NCBI RefSeq assembly: GCF_021654575.1
Contig: NZ_AP024488.1
Span: forward strand, 5,607,501-5,671,500
Source: Desulfoluna limicola
GTDB taxonomy: Bacteria > Desulfobacterota > Desulfobacteria > Desulfobacterales > Desulfolunaceae
Reading direction: 5' to 3'
DNA: 64,000 nt
The translations under genes and the position numbers were made by a program. How positions within the stretch are numbered: the first letter of the stretch is position 1; each line of letters starts with the position of its first letter. The notes below the pieces were generated by a model, which made no database searches, was not told the DNA's origin, and saw only the letters and a program-made list of their open reading frames with translations. This document shows, piece after piece, positions 52,405 through 61,473 of the stretch.

Positions 52405-53217
52405 CTATTTATCGGAGAGTTCAGGCAGAGGTGTTTTTTTAGAAACAGCCCACCCCTTCTCCCGGATGGTGGCCGTCAGGATTTCCATTCGGTCTTCCGG
52501 GTGGGGGTGGGATGCCACGAGATGAGCCAGGTGCCCGGTGCGGTTCCGTTCGGCCACCCGTTTGAAGAAATCGACAGCACCACCTGCGTGGCTGTATTCT
52601 TTGACGAGAAGGGTGATGCCGTACAGGTCCGCTTCCGTTTCCTGGCTTCTGGAATAGGATGCGTGAAGGGTGTTGGAGAAAAATGCGGTGAGGCGGGATG
52701 AGACGGCATCTCCCAGGATGACTCGGCTTGCGATGCCGAAGACAAGGGCCCTTCCCAGTCGGGTGAGGTGGTCCCGGTGGGCAAAGTGACCCAACTCGTG
52801 TCCAACGATCATGGCCAGTTCGTTTTCTGACTCCACCTCTTTTAATAATCCGGAGAAGATCACAATCAAGTCACCGGGCAGGGCCACGGCATTGACCTCC
52901 TCCCGGTCGATCACACCGATACGAAATGCACGGCCCCAATTGGGATCGTCCTGAGCGATGCCCTTTTCGAGGCGTGCAAGGATGCGGGTGAGGCGCGGGT
53001 CTTCTTTCACGTCCATGGCGTTGGTCAGGCGCTGGCCCAGCGTTTTCTCATAAGATGGCGGGATAAAGCGCACCAGGCCGTCCACAAAGAAACCGGCCAC
53101 AATAAAGAGAACCACCAGCCCCCCCAATACACCAGAGATGAGGAGCACCATGTCCCAGAGGCGGGAACCTCCGGAGACGTTGACATTTTCTTTGATGGGG
53201 CGGGCTTTGAATTCCAT
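52405..53217 (-). CDS. M48-family membrane-anchored metalloprotease
   Basis: The protein has 270 residues. One transmembrane helix (about 23-47) anchors it. The zinc motif IVGHELGHFAHRDH and the downstream glutamate in ETEADLYG form the gluzincin site of M48 peptidases; the C-terminal ASHPHPEDRMEIL is also typical. It is likely involved in envelope protein quality control. No TPR domain follows, so it is shorter than BepA. A repeat lies upstream of its start. Confidence 0.88.
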   Translation of the reverse strand: MEFKARPIKENVNVSGGSRLWDMVLLISGVLGGLVVLFIVAGFFVDGLVRFIPPSYEKTLGQRLTNAMDVKEDPRLTRILARLEKGIAQDDPNWGRAFRIGVIDREEVNAVALPGDLIVIFSGLLKEVESENELAMIVGHELGHFAHRDHLTRLGRALVFGIASRVILGDAVSSRLTAFFSNTLHASYSRSQETEADLYGITLLVKEYSHAGGAVDFFKRVAERNRTGHLAHLVASHPHPEDRMEILTATIREKGWAVSKKTPLPELSDK

Positions 53218-53274
53218 AGTGTCAGTGAGTCGTAAATAGTGAGTGGTGAATAGAAAAAAGCTTAACTCAAAGTT

Positions 53275-53600
53275 GCCTCCGGCGGCAAGGTGGGGGCACC
53301 TTGAAACCCTATGGCGAATGCGTGAAGACAGTCTTGATACTATCGTTTTCTGGGCATTCGCGCAAAGGGTGAAGCGGGGATGATTTCTCCGCAGGAGATA
53401 CCAGTTTCATGGTTTGTGAAACCATAAACCGATAAACTTGAGCAAGTTTGATATTACCTGAATAACTCTGGCGGCCCTGGCGCAGGCGGAACCTATTCCG
53501 GTGAAAATTACCCCACTGCATTTCACGGTCGAAGCCCGTCAGCAAATGTGATCGGCACGAGGAACGAGAGCCGGGAGCATTTGCGAACCTGGGGTCAAGG
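53275..53600. repeat. Repeat fragments between the M48 and YbjQ-like genes
   Basis: The left fragment begins with GCCTCCGGCGGC (53275) and forms the type-A2 stem GGCGAATGCG to GGGCATTCGCG. Before it, CTTAACTCAAAG resembles the inner part of the left tip region of the 41.8-kb element. The second fragment (about 53524-53600) is an inverted type-A half with CACGAGGAACGAGAG and GGGAGCATTTGCGAACC. No target duplication was found. Confidence 0.6.
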
Positions 53601-53614
53601 GGCTCAGCCCCTTG

Positions 53615-54115
53615 TCAGGCTTTTAGGATCTCCTCGCTGGTGGGTGTCTTCCGAAGCCAGATGGCGGTGCCGTAGGCGAGGGTCTCCACGCTTCCGATCA
53701 TTTTCTTTTTGTTGGCGCTGTTGCCAATGGTGGAGGTTTCCATCCGTATGTTCACGATGATGTCTGCACCCGGGGCGCTCTCTTTCATGCGGAGGATGGC
53801 CTCACGGCGTGCACGATCCACAAGGGTTTCATAGGATTTTACCCGACCGCCGAAGATGTTCCGCAATCGGGCGAGAAAGCGCTTGAAGTAGTCGATGCTG
53901 ATCACCACGCTCCCTGAGACCATCATGGTACCTCGGATCTCATCATCGGCCTGGAATTTCTTGAGGGTAACGGCAGGCAGAGTAAGGAGCTCGTTTTCCC
54001 TCTTTACAATGGAGCGGTAGTGGCTCTTTTCTGCAAGGCTTCCTGCTGTGTAGCCCAGGGCCACAAGGACGATGAGCATCAGCAGGCCGGCATTTTGTAA
54101 CATCAGTTCAATCAT
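53615..54115 (-). CDS. Membrane-anchored YbjQ-like (heavy-metal-binding domain) protein
   Basis: The ATG at 54115 has AGGAGA upstream and gives 166 residues; an upstream in-frame start at 54151 adds 12 residues without support. An N-terminal helix (LMLIVLVALGYTAGSLA) is followed by a YbjQ-type domain: MMVSGSVVISIDYFKRFL, FGGRVKSYETLVDRARREAILRMKESAPGADIIVNIRME and a final AYGTAIWL. The family forms oligomers of unknown function. It lies 47 bases after a second YbjQ gene. Confidence 0.83.
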   Translation of the reverse strand: MIELMLQNAGLLMLIVLVALGYTAGSLAEKSHYRSIVKRENELLTLPAVTLKKFQADDEIRGTMMVSGSVVISIDYFKRFLARLRNIFGGRVKSYETLVDRARREAILRMKESAPGADIIVNIRMETSTIGNSANKKKMIGSVETLAYGTAIWLRKTPTSEEILKA

Positions 54116-54162
54116 GGGTGTCTCCTGTGGAAAAGGGCGGCGCGGGGCCACCTGCGTTAGAG

Positions 54163-54477
54163 CTACTCCACGCGAACGGCGGTTCCATAGGCAAAGAGCT
54201 CGGCGGCACCTTGAGCCACGGAGGAGGTTGCAAACCGGACGTTAACCACGGCATTGGCGCCAAGCTGTGATGCCTGGCCTTTCATGCGTTCCACGGCCTC
54301 CTTGCGGGCATCCCCCAGAAGCTCCGTGTATCCCTTCAGCTCTCCCCCCACCAGGTTTTTCAGGCCGGCCATTAAATCCCGCCCAATGTGTTTGGCCCGA
54401 ACCGTACTGCCCTGGACAAGGCCGTAATGTTCCACAATGGTTTTTCCTGGAATCGTTTCGATGTTGGTGACGTACAT
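54163..54477 (-). CDS. YbjQ/UPF0145-family protein
   Basis: The ATG at 54477 gives 104 residues, the usual family length; the open frame upstream to 54663 adds a basic stretch without family similarity. TIPGKTIVEHYGLVQGSTVRAKHIGRDLMAGLKNLVGGELKGYTELL and LGANAVVNVRF match UPF0145. Function is unknown. The tandem arrangement with the membrane-anchored paralogue suggests that they form a common assembly. Confidence 0.88.
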   Translation of the reverse strand: MYVTNIETIPGKTIVEHYGLVQGSTVRAKHIGRDLMAGLKNLVGGELKGYTELLGDARKEAVERMKGQASQLGANAVVNVRFATSSVAQGAAELFAYGTAVRVE

Positions 54478-55236
54478 GCGCTTCTCCGTGGTTTGTATTG
54501 GGGGTTGGTGTGATGGTTTTTTGAGCAAGGCGTTGAAACGCTTTGCGCCGTTACCGGGCTTCAAGGCTCTGAAATGGCACGGGGTTGGCTCCGCTGCGGC
54601 CATGCAATTTCCGGATTGTACCCTTTTGGATAGATGGTGACAATTGTTTTGTAAAAGGATCAAAATTCAGGGAGCGCCTATCTGTGCTGAAAAGTTCCCA
54701 AATGGGCAACGGTACCAAACCGAACCTAACGCGTTAGGGTGTTTTTGGGCCACCCGCCATAAAGAGGAACGCTGTTTCGCATAAAGTTACTCGTTGTGTG
54801 TTGTGACGAAATATTGAGATGAGAATGTCTTGTTTGTATTGAAACGGTGGCCTGTGATGAAAAAGTGGTTGGAATAGTTTCCTATTTTTCGAACCCGAAG
54901 TCCTATTTTTAGTTCAGTCGCTCTTGAGATATCTAATTTTTGACTTTGACGATTCGCGATGAGTAAATGTGCGCAATTTTGCGAAACGGCTCTAATTGAG
55001 GGATAAATCAAAATTTGGGATCATATTGGAAGAAACGATCGAAAAATTTTAACAAAAACGATGTGGTTCGAATGTGTATGGTGTTTCGGGGCTTTAACAG
55101 GGGACGCGACCTGCAGTTCATTTTTAGGAAGATATCTCCGTTGCATTTTTGCGGGATGCATGCGTAACAACCAAACACGAATAGTCGATGTATGACGGGG
55201 GGTTGTCCTATACCGAATGGGAGGAGAAGTACAAAG
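54478..55236. other. AT-richer gap upstream of hydA1
   Basis: The 759 bases become clearly AT-richer from about 54780 to 55190 than the flanking genes. They contain a perfect palindrome CCTAACGCGTTAGG (54725-54738) followed by GTGTTTTT, which could be a terminator or an operator. Minus-strand frames of 75-90 codons here have no family features. I cannot assign a promoter for hydA1 with confidence. Confidence 0.4.
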
Positions 55237-56553
55237 ATGTCAGAAGCCATCAAGAAAAAGCCTGAGCTCGGTTCCATTAAGGTGGATCCGTCTGGGACTG
55301 TCCAGAAAATGGAAGGGGTAAATTACACCATTTATTCACCCCGGGTGAATGACCTTGGGAACCTTTACTTTGTAGAGGTGGATTCCAATGTCTGCGAAGG
55401 GTGCGGCGAGTGTGAGACTCATTGCCCCACCGGCGCGATTCAGGAGACGGAAGACGGCACACGCAGTATCGTGGACCCCGCTGCCTGCATGAACTGTGGT
55501 CAGTGCCTCACCCACTGCCCCTACGGTGCCGTGACCGAGCGCGTCTCCTACGTCAGCGAGATTTTTGAAAAACTCAAAGATCCCGACACCGTGGTGGTGA
55601 CCATGACGGCCCCGGCTGTGCGTTATGCCCTTGGCGAGTGCTTTGGCACACCCGTGGGAACGTATACGGGTGGCAAGATGCAAGCGGCCCTGAGGCGCCT
55701 CGGATTCGATTATATCTGGGACAACGAGTGGACTGCCGATGTGACCATTATGGAAGAGGGCACCGAACTCCTCGAGCGTGTAAAGCACGGAGGAAAAGGC
55801 GATAAGCCCCTGCCCCAGTTCACCTCGTGCTGCCCGGGCTGGATCAAGTTCTGCGAGTCCTTTTACCCGGACCTGATTCCCCATCTCTCCACCTGCAAGT
55901 CTCCCGTGGGAATGCTGGGGCCCCTGGCCAAGACCTACGGTGCAGAGCAGACAGGCGTGGACCCCAAGAAAATTTACACCGTCTCCATCATGCCCTGTAT
56001 CGCCAAGAAGTATGAAGGTCTGCGTCCCGAGATGCACGCCAGCGGTCAGAGGGACATCGACGCCACCATCAACACCCGTGAGCTGGCGTACATGATTAAA
56101 AAAGCTGGCATCAACTACATGGCCCTTCCCGACGAAGAGCCCGATCCGGTTCTGGGCATGGCCACCGGCGCTGCCACCATTTTCGGCACCAGCGGCGGCG
56201 TGATGGAAGCGGCCCTGCGTTTGGCTTACGAGGTCATTTCCGGCAAGACCCTGGCAGACCCTTCCATCATAGCGGTTCGAACCGCCAACGGCATCAATAA
56301 GGTGGATGTGGATGTTCCCGGCTTCGGTCCGGTCCGTATTGCCGTGGTCAGTGGCCTGGATAACGCGGCCAAGGTGTGTGAGGAGGTCCGTGCCGGAACA
56401 TCAAATCTCCACTTCATCGAGGTGATGACCTGCCCCGGCGGCTGCGTCAATGGCGGCGGTCAGCCCGTGGATCCGTCCATCATGGAAGCCTCGGTCTTCA
56501 AGAAGATGGTGGCCAAGGTCAACAAGCGGTTTAACATGAGAAAGATTGCATAA
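55237..56553 (+). CDS. hydA: Periplasmic-type [FeFe] hydrogenase large subunit, copy 1
   Basis: The ATG at 55237 follows GGGAGGAGAAG and gives 438 residues. Two 4Fe-4S motifs come first (CEGCGECETHCP and CMNCGQCLTHCP). The H-cluster motifs follow: L1 FTSCCPGW, L2 MPCIAKKYE and L3 MTCPGGCVNGGGQP, all with their cysteines. Like D. vulgaris HydA it has no signal peptide and is exported with the Tat-bearing small subunit encoded 13 bases downstream. It oxidises or produces H2, exchanging electrons with periplasmic cytochromes c in relatives. Confidence 0.95.
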   Translation: MSEAIKKKPELGSIKVDPSGTVQKMEGVNYTIYSPRVNDLGNLYFVEVDSNVCEGCGECETHCPTGAIQETEDGTRSIVDPAACMNCGQCLTHCPYGAVTERVSYVSEIFEKLKDPDTVVVTMTAPAVRYALGECFGTPVGTYTGGKMQAALRRLGFDYIWDNEWTADVTIMEEGTELLERVKHGGKGDKPLPQFTSCCPGWIKFCESFYPDLIPHLSTCKSPVGMLGPLAKTYGAEQTGVDPKKIYTVSIMPCIAKKYEGLRPEMHASGQRDIDATINTRELAYMIKKAGINYMALPDEEPDPVLGMATGAATIFGTSGGVMEAALRLAYEVISGKTLADPSIIAVRTANGINKVDVDVPGFGPVRIAVVSGLDNAAKVCEEVRAGTSNLHFIEVMTCPGGCVNGGGQPVDPSIMEASVFKKMVAKVNKRFNMRKIA

Positions 56554-56566
56554 GGGAGGCGAGAAG

Positions 56567-56917
56567 ATGAAAAAAGGAAAATGGGATCTTTCTCGACGAA
56601 GTTTCATGAAGGCGTCGGGCCTGGCTTGCGGTTACGCCCTTCTCGGGTTCAGGACAGCCAAGGAGAGCGTGGCGTCGGTTCTGGACATGGTTGGAATTCG
56701 GCAGCAGTCGGTGTACGCCGCCGACGCCAACCCGAAACTTTACAAGCTCCGCAAGTCCCAGGACAACCCCATGGTGAAGAAGCTCTACGCCAAGGACGGG
56801 TTTCTCAAAGATGGGCCTTGCGGGCACCACTCCCATGAGCTGCTCCACACCCATTATAAGGACAAGAGCATGTTCATTAAGGCGCTGAAGAAGAAAGGCG
56901 TCGAACTGGCGATGTAG
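56567..56917 (+). CDS. hydB: [FeFe] hydrogenase small subunit with Tat signal, copy 1
   Basis: The ATG at 56567 follows GGGAGG and gives 116 residues. The Tat motif SRRSFMK precedes a hydrophobic stretch (GLACGYALLGF). The mature part has SQDNPMVKKLYAKDG and HHSHELLHTHYKDKS, the pattern of D. vulgaris HydB. It carries the large subunit across the membrane and wraps around it. Two hairpins follow its stop. Confidence 0.93.
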   Translation: MKKGKWDLSRRSFMKASGLACGYALLGFRTAKESVASVLDMVGIRQQSVYAADANPKLYKLRKSQDNPMVKKLYAKDGFLKDGPCGHHSHELLHTHYKDKSMFIKALKKKGVELAM

Positions 56918-56928
56918 CCCATACCAGA

Positions 56929-56994
56929 GGGCGACTTGGCTTCCCAGTCGCCCTGCCGGGTTCCTCGGTTCGTGGGGAACCCGGTCGCTTTTCC
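56929..56994 (+). terminator. Double hairpin, probable terminator after hydB1
   Basis: GGGCGAC (56929-56935) pairs with GTCGCCC (56947-56953), and CCGGGTTCC (56956-56964) pairs with GGAACCCGG (56976-56984), followed by TCGCTTTT. The T-run is short. Confidence 0.5.
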
Positions 56995-57502
56995 GGCCTT
57001 ATTCTGTGGTGCTGACCAAAGACAGGAAGGGGAGGGTGTCTCAATCTGCGTTCCTTCTCAAGGTGCTTGTCATGGGGTGTGACACTTGATTCGCGGTGCA
57101 AATGTCCGGATTATATGGGGTCACAGGTTTGGTTTTAGGCATAATTCAGGGGGTGGCACATATTTTTTTGTGGAGAACCCCGCCTACCACAATATAGGGC
57201 ACCCTGACAGCCCCCATGCTGTCGGGTTCGTGTCGTGAACCCTCATTGTTGAATGATTGTCGAAACCCATTTGGCAAGGGCAAAAAATGGGGGTTTGCGA
57301 AATCTGTTGAGCTGAAAAGATCTTTGATAACAATGTAACCGGGATGTGTAACCTGTTTTTTGTGTTGTGGCTTTGTGTGTGTCCTGAGGGAACGTTTTGA
57401 TGGCGTTCTGTTGCTTTTTCTCGGCCAGCCTGCGTAACCAAGCAGCAATTGTACGCTTACCAGACTGGATAGATTTTTTGCAATGAGAGGAGAAGTACAG
57501 AT
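56995..57502. other. Gap between the two hydrogenase operons
   Basis: No gene is supported in these 508 bases. The region has AT-rich stretches and several weak promoter-like words, none convincing. It implies that the second hydAB pair has its own promoter. Confidence 0.4.
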
Positions 57503-58801
57503 ATGTCTGATTCAAGCACGTACGGCGACTCAGAAGTGTCGTCCGAGCTTTCCGGGACGTTCCAAAGGATGGAGGGGGTCAATTACCGGCTCTTTTCTCC
57601 CGAGGTCAGCGACCTGGACAGCGTGTTCTTCGTGGAGACCGACCCCACCCTCTGCCAGGGGTGCGGGAAATGCCAGGTCCAGTGCCCCACCGGCGCCAGG
57701 CAGAGGCAGGCGGACGGCACGCGCGAAGTCGTGGACCCGGCGGCCTGCGTAAACTGCGGCCAGTGCCTGACGATCTGCCCCTACAGGGCCGTCGGCGAGG
57801 GCACCTCCTGCGTCCCCGAGGTACTGGAAAAACTGAAGGACCCCGACACCGTGGTGGTGGCCATGACCGCCCCGGCCGTCCGCTATGCCCTGGGTGAGTG
57901 CTTTGGCAACCCCGTGGGTACCTATGTGGGGGGCAAGATGCACGCAAGCCTGAGGCGCCTCGGGTTCGATTACATCTGGGACAACGAGTGGGCTGCCGAC
58001 GTTACGATCATGGAGGAGGCCACGGAACTCATCGACCGGGTGAACCAGGGCGGGCCCCTGCCTCAATTCACCTCGTGCTGCCCGGGTTGGATCAAGTTCT
58101 GTGAGACCTATTATCCAGACCTGATTCCCAATCTCTCCACCTGCAAGTCTCCCATTGGGATGCTGGGGGCTCTGGCCAAGACCTACGGCAGCGAGCAGAC
58201 CAGTGTCGCCCCGGAAAAGATTTACACCGTCTCTGTCATGCCGTGCATCGCCAAGAAGTATGAGGGGCTGCGGCCGGAGCTCAACGCCAGCGGCCAGAGG
58301 GACATCGACGCCACCATCAACACCCGGGAGCTGGCGTACTTAATCAAAAGGGCCGGCATTTACTTCAACGCCCTTCCTGACGAAGACGCCGATCCCGCCC
58401 TGGGCATGTCCACGGGGGCCGGCACCCTCTTTGGCACCAGCGGTGGGGTGATGGAAGCGGCCCTGCGCTTCGCATACGAGGCTCTCTCCGGCGAGACTCT
58501 GAAAGATCCGTCCATCAAGGCCGTTCGTACGGAAAGGGGGCTCACCCGTGTGGATATTGACATCCCCGGTTTCGGGCCGCTTCGCGTGGCCGTGGTCAGC
58601 GGCCTTCAAAAAGCGGCCATGTTGTGTGATAAGGTTCGGGCCGGAAGGGCGGACTATCACTTCATCGAGGTGATGACTTGCCCTGGGGGTTGCGTCAATG
58701 GCGGCGGTCAGCCCGTGGACCCTTCCATTATGGAAGCTTCGGTTTTCAAGAAGATGGTGGCCAGTGTCAACAAACGGTTCAACATGAGAAAGATCGCTTA
58801 A
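57503..58801 (+). CDS. hydA: Periplasmic-type [FeFe] hydrogenase large subunit, copy 2
   Basis: The protein has 432 residues and is a close paralogue of copy 1, with long identical stretches (for example FNMRKIA at the end). All cluster motifs are intact: CQGCGKCQVQCP, CVNCGQCLTICP, TSCCPGW, MPCIAKKYE and MTCPGGCVNGGGQP. It differs mostly in the first 40 residues, in the region after the ferredoxin domain, and lacks a four-residue insertion near the L1 region. AGGAGAAG lies before the ATG. It is probably a tandem duplicate of hydAB with a separate promoter. Confidence 0.95.
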   Translation: MSDSSTYGDSEVSSELSGTFQRMEGVNYRLFSPEVSDLDSVFFVETDPTLCQGCGKCQVQCPTGARQRQADGTREVVDPAACVNCGQCLTICPYRAVGEGTSCVPEVLEKLKDPDTVVVAMTAPAVRYALGECFGNPVGTYVGGKMHASLRRLGFDYIWDNEWAADVTIMEEATELIDRVNQGGPLPQFTSCCPGWIKFCETYYPDLIPNLSTCKSPIGMLGALAKTYGSEQTSVAPEKIYTVSVMPCIAKKYEGLRPELNASGQRDIDATINTRELAYLIKRAGIYFNALPDEDADPALGMSTGAGTLFGTSGGVMEAALRFAYEALSGETLKDPSIKAVRTERGLTRVDIDIPGFGPLRVAVVSGLQKAAMLCDKVRAGRADYHFIEVMTCPGGCVNGGGQPVDPSIMEASVFKKMVASVNKRFNMRKIA

Positions 58802-58814
58802 GGGAGGCGCAACG

Positions 58815-59153
58815 ATGAAGAAAAAAAGATGGGACCTCTCCCGGCGAAGTTTTATGAAAGCCTCCGGCCTGGCCTGCGGATACGCCCTTTTCGGGTTCCG
58901 TATGGCAAAGGAAGGTGTGGCAAAGGTCTTGGATATGGTTGGGATTCGACAGAATTCGGTGTATAACGCGGATGCGAATTCAGCCATATACTGGTATCGG
59001 AAATCACAAAACAACCCCATGGTGAAGGCCCTCTACGCCAATGACGGGTTTTTGTGGGAGGGGCCCGGTGGGCATCACTCCCATGAGCTGCTCCATACCC
59101 ATTACCGGGACAGGAGCACTACCATCGAGGGCATCGATGGGCTGAGACGTTAA
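58815..59153 (+). CDS. hydB: [FeFe] hydrogenase small subunit with Tat signal, copy 2
   Basis: The protein has 112 residues. The Tat motif LSRRSFMK and hydrophobic GLACGYALFGF are shared with copy 1; the mature part has SQNNPMVKALYANDG and HHSHELLHTHYRDRS. The C-terminus is different from copy 1 and shorter. It begins 13 bases after hydA2, the same spacing as in the first pair. Confidence 0.93.
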   Translation: MKKKRWDLSRRSFMKASGLACGYALFGFRMAKEGVAKVLDMVGIRQNSVYNADANSAIYWYRKSQNNPMVKALYANDGFLWEGPGGHHSHELLHTHYRDRSTTIEGIDGLRR

Positions 59154-59426
59154 GTGGATGACTGATCGGGAGGATCGGGACTCCACCCATGGCAGAAAGC
59201 CCTATTGACATAATCTTGTTTTTCCCCTGCATGGGGGTATTTCGTCCGGAATTCTCGTGTTTCGCGGGCGTTCTGGCATGAAACATGCTTTTCTCCATGG
59301 GGGCAATCGGTTCGGTTGTCCCCATGGACCATGCGGTTTGTTGTAGCCTTTGTAATAACACATTAGATTGCGGGAAGCCTTGACGCCTCACGATCTGCCG
59401 GCGCCCGGGACTTTCGGTGTGACGCC

Positions 59427-60866
59427 ATGGCGCCATGCCACTGGATGGACAAAATGAAGTACGACCCCGAGAATCCCACTGACTTTATTGATGCGGAAAA
59501 AATCTGGAACCACATAGAGGCGGCGAGCAATCCAGCGCCGGGTCGGGTCAGGGAGGTCCTGGCCAAAGCCCTTGAGATGAAAGGGCTGAACCTTGAGGAG
59601 GCCGCCGTGCTTCTTGCCTGCGAAGACGCTGGCCTCGACGAAGAACTTTTCACCACAGCAAAGAAAGTGAAAGAGAGCATCTACGGTAACCGTATGGTGC
59701 TCTTCGCGCCTCTGTACATCACCAACGAGTGCAAAAACTGCTGCACCTACTGCGGTTTCAACGCCACGAACAAAGACCTCACCCGCCGCACCCTCACCAT
59801 GGACGAGATCAAAGATGAGGTGACGGTTCTGGAAGACCTGGGGCACAAGCGCCTTCTCATGGTCTACGGGGAACACCCCCGCTTTGGGGCTGAGTGGATG
59901 AAGGAGACGGTTGAGGCCGTTTACGCCACCCAGTCGGAAAAGAGCGGTGAGATTCGTCGCGTCAACATCAACTGCGCCCCCCTGGACGTGGAAGGTTTCC
60001 GCACCCTGGCCTCGGCCGGCATCGGAACCTACCAGTGCTTCCAGGAAACCTACCATCGGGAAACCTACGAAAAAGTCCATGTAAAGGGTAAGAAGACAGA
60101 CTTCCTCTGGCGACTGCATGCCATGCACCGTGCCCAGGAAGGCGGGATCGACGATGTGGGCATGGGGGCGCTTTTCGGCCTGTTTGATCACCGCTTTGAA
60201 CTCCTCGCCCTTCTCGCCCACGCGCAGCAGCTTGAGGAGGACACCGGCGTCGGTCCGCACACCCTCTCATTCCCGCGCATCGAACCGGCCCTGGGTTCCG
60301 AGATGTCCAACAACCCGCCGGACATCATCACCGACCACCGATTCAAAAAGATCGTGGCCATCACGCGCCTGGCCGTTCCTTACACCGGTCTCATTATGAG
60401 TACCCGTGAGAACGCCGAGCTGAGACGCGAGCTCATGGAGTTGGGTGTCTCCCAGATGAGCGCCGGCTCCCGCACCTATCCCGGCGCCTACTCCGACCCG
60501 GAGTTCGATCGCCCCGATGTACAGCAGTTCTGCCTCGGGGACAACCGCACCCTGGACGAGGTGATCCTCGAGATGGCGGAAAACGGTTTTACCCCTTCCT
60601 GGTGCACGGCCTGCTACCGCAAAGGACGCACCGGGGATCACTTTATGGGGCTCGCTAAAAAAGGGTTTATTCAGGAATACTGCATTCCCAACGCCCTTTT
60701 GACCCTGCGTGAGTACCTGAACGATTACGCCAGCCCGGAAACAAAAAAGGCGGGCGAGGCCCTTTTGGCCAAAAACGAAGAGATGATGGCCGGCCGGAAG
60801 CGCGGCAAGGAGTTCTCGGAACTGCTCAAGCGCGTGACCGCTGGTGAAAGGGATCTCTATATCTGA
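59427..60866 (+). CDS. hydG: [FeFe] hydrogenase H-cluster maturase HydG
   Basis: The protein has 479 residues from ATG 59427; ATGs at 59445 and 59454 fit the usual N-terminus better. HydG is a radical-SAM tyrosine lyase that makes CO and CN ligands on a precursor Fe-complex. The CX3CX2C site is Cys102-Cys106-Cys109 (CKNCCTYC), and the auxiliary-cluster motif CX2CX22C is Cys393, Cys396 and Cys419. It lies between the duplicated hydrogenases and the aspartase-like gene. Its TGA is directly at the target site of a MITE-like insertion. Confidence 0.95.
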   Translation: MAPCHWMDKMKYDPENPTDFIDAEKIWNHIEAASNPAPGRVREVLAKALEMKGLNLEEAAVLLACEDAGLDEELFTTAKKVKESIYGNRMVLFAPLYITNECKNCCTYCGFNATNKDLTRRTLTMDEIKDEVTVLEDLGHKRLLMVYGEHPRFGAEWMKETVEAVYATQSEKSGEIRRVNINCAPLDVEGFRTLASAGIGTYQCFQETYHRETYEKVHVKGKKTDFLWRLHAMHRAQEGGIDDVGMGALFGLFDHRFELLALLAHAQQLEEDTGVGPHTLSFPRIEPALGSEMSNNPPDIITDHRFKKIVAITRLAVPYTGLIMSTRENAELRRELMELGVSQMSAGSRTYPGAYSDPEFDRPDVQQFCLGDNRTLDEVILEMAENGFTPSWCTACYRKGRTGDHFMGLAKKGFIQEYCIPNALLTLREYLNDYASPETKKAGEALLAKNEEMMAGRKRGKEFSELLKRVTAGERDLYI

Positions 60867-60873
60867 TGCGGTC

Positions 60874-61062
60874 GTAACTGTTGAGACCAACGTTGCCTCC
60901 GGCGGCCCTGCCGGGGGCCAAACTTTTGAAAAGTTTGATAAACAGGCCTTGATGGTTTGTTTAGCCGTTTTCTGAGCGGACGAGCTCGCTTCAAGGCACG
61001 AGGGATGAACTCGGGGCCAGGGGATGATCTCCGGGCCACTGGAGGCGATGCTGAATAGTTAC
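60874..61062. mobile_element. MITE-like element directly after hydG
   Basis: This 189-bp element has the tips GTAACTGTTGAGA (60874-60886) and GCTGAATAGTTAC (61050-61062). The flanking octamers are ATGCGGTC (60866-60873) and ATGCAGTC (61063-61070), a target duplication with one change. Inside are GCCTCCGGCGGC and the palindromic type-B block. The right inner end is degenerate (CACTGGAGGC). The left octamer includes the last base of the hydG stop codon. Confidence 0.8.
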
Positions 61063-61273
61063 ATGCAGTCGTAAATAAGTACCCGTCGAAGTCCCTCTCG
61101 ATATTATCACGTGCTACAAGGCATATGGTGTCGGGTGATATCTTTTTCGACTTTTTGTGAAGCCATCACCGCAGGCAACAGACTTAACCAACGGCAACTG
61201 TTTTTAAGGGTGTCTATGCCAGTAACAAGGCAAACGGAATGTTTGTGACATCTTTGGTTCGACGTACGTGTAA

Positions 61274-61292
61274 AACCACGAAGAACACGAAG
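61274..61292. repeat. 19-base dispersed repeat, copy 2
   Basis: AACCACGAAGAACACGAAG is the inverse of the copy at 46546-46564, with one mismatch. Confidence 0.6.
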
Positions 61293-61339
61293 CGCCCTAT
61301 GGCTACACGAAGTTGGTTGAGCCATCTCAGCCTTTGTTC

Positions 61340-61439
61340 ACGGGCGCAGCCCGTCAGTGAATGTGATCACCCCGAGGAACGAGGGGTGGGAGCATTCGCA
61401 ACCTGGGGTCCAGGGGATCATCCCCTGGCCGCCGGAGGC
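61340..61439. repeat. Type-A intergenic repeat half before the aspartase-like gene
   Basis: It runs from ACGGGCGCAGCCCGTCAG through CCCCGAGGAACGAGGGG and GGGGATCATCCCC to GCCGCCGGAGGC (61428-61439). Left end and tips are missing. Confidence 0.65.
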
Positions 61440-61473
61440 ATGATTTTTAGTCTCGCTTTGATCAGGAGTCTCA

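Noticed and set aside
54787-55277. Two minus-strand frames upstream of hydA1
   Set aside because: They lie in AT-rich DNA, have no recognisable domain, and one runs into the hydA1 coding start.
57154-57175. A sigma-54-like site (TGGCAC then a T-rich stretch) upstream of hydA2
   Set aside because: The -24 element looks good, but the essential GC of the -12 element is missing at the right spacing.
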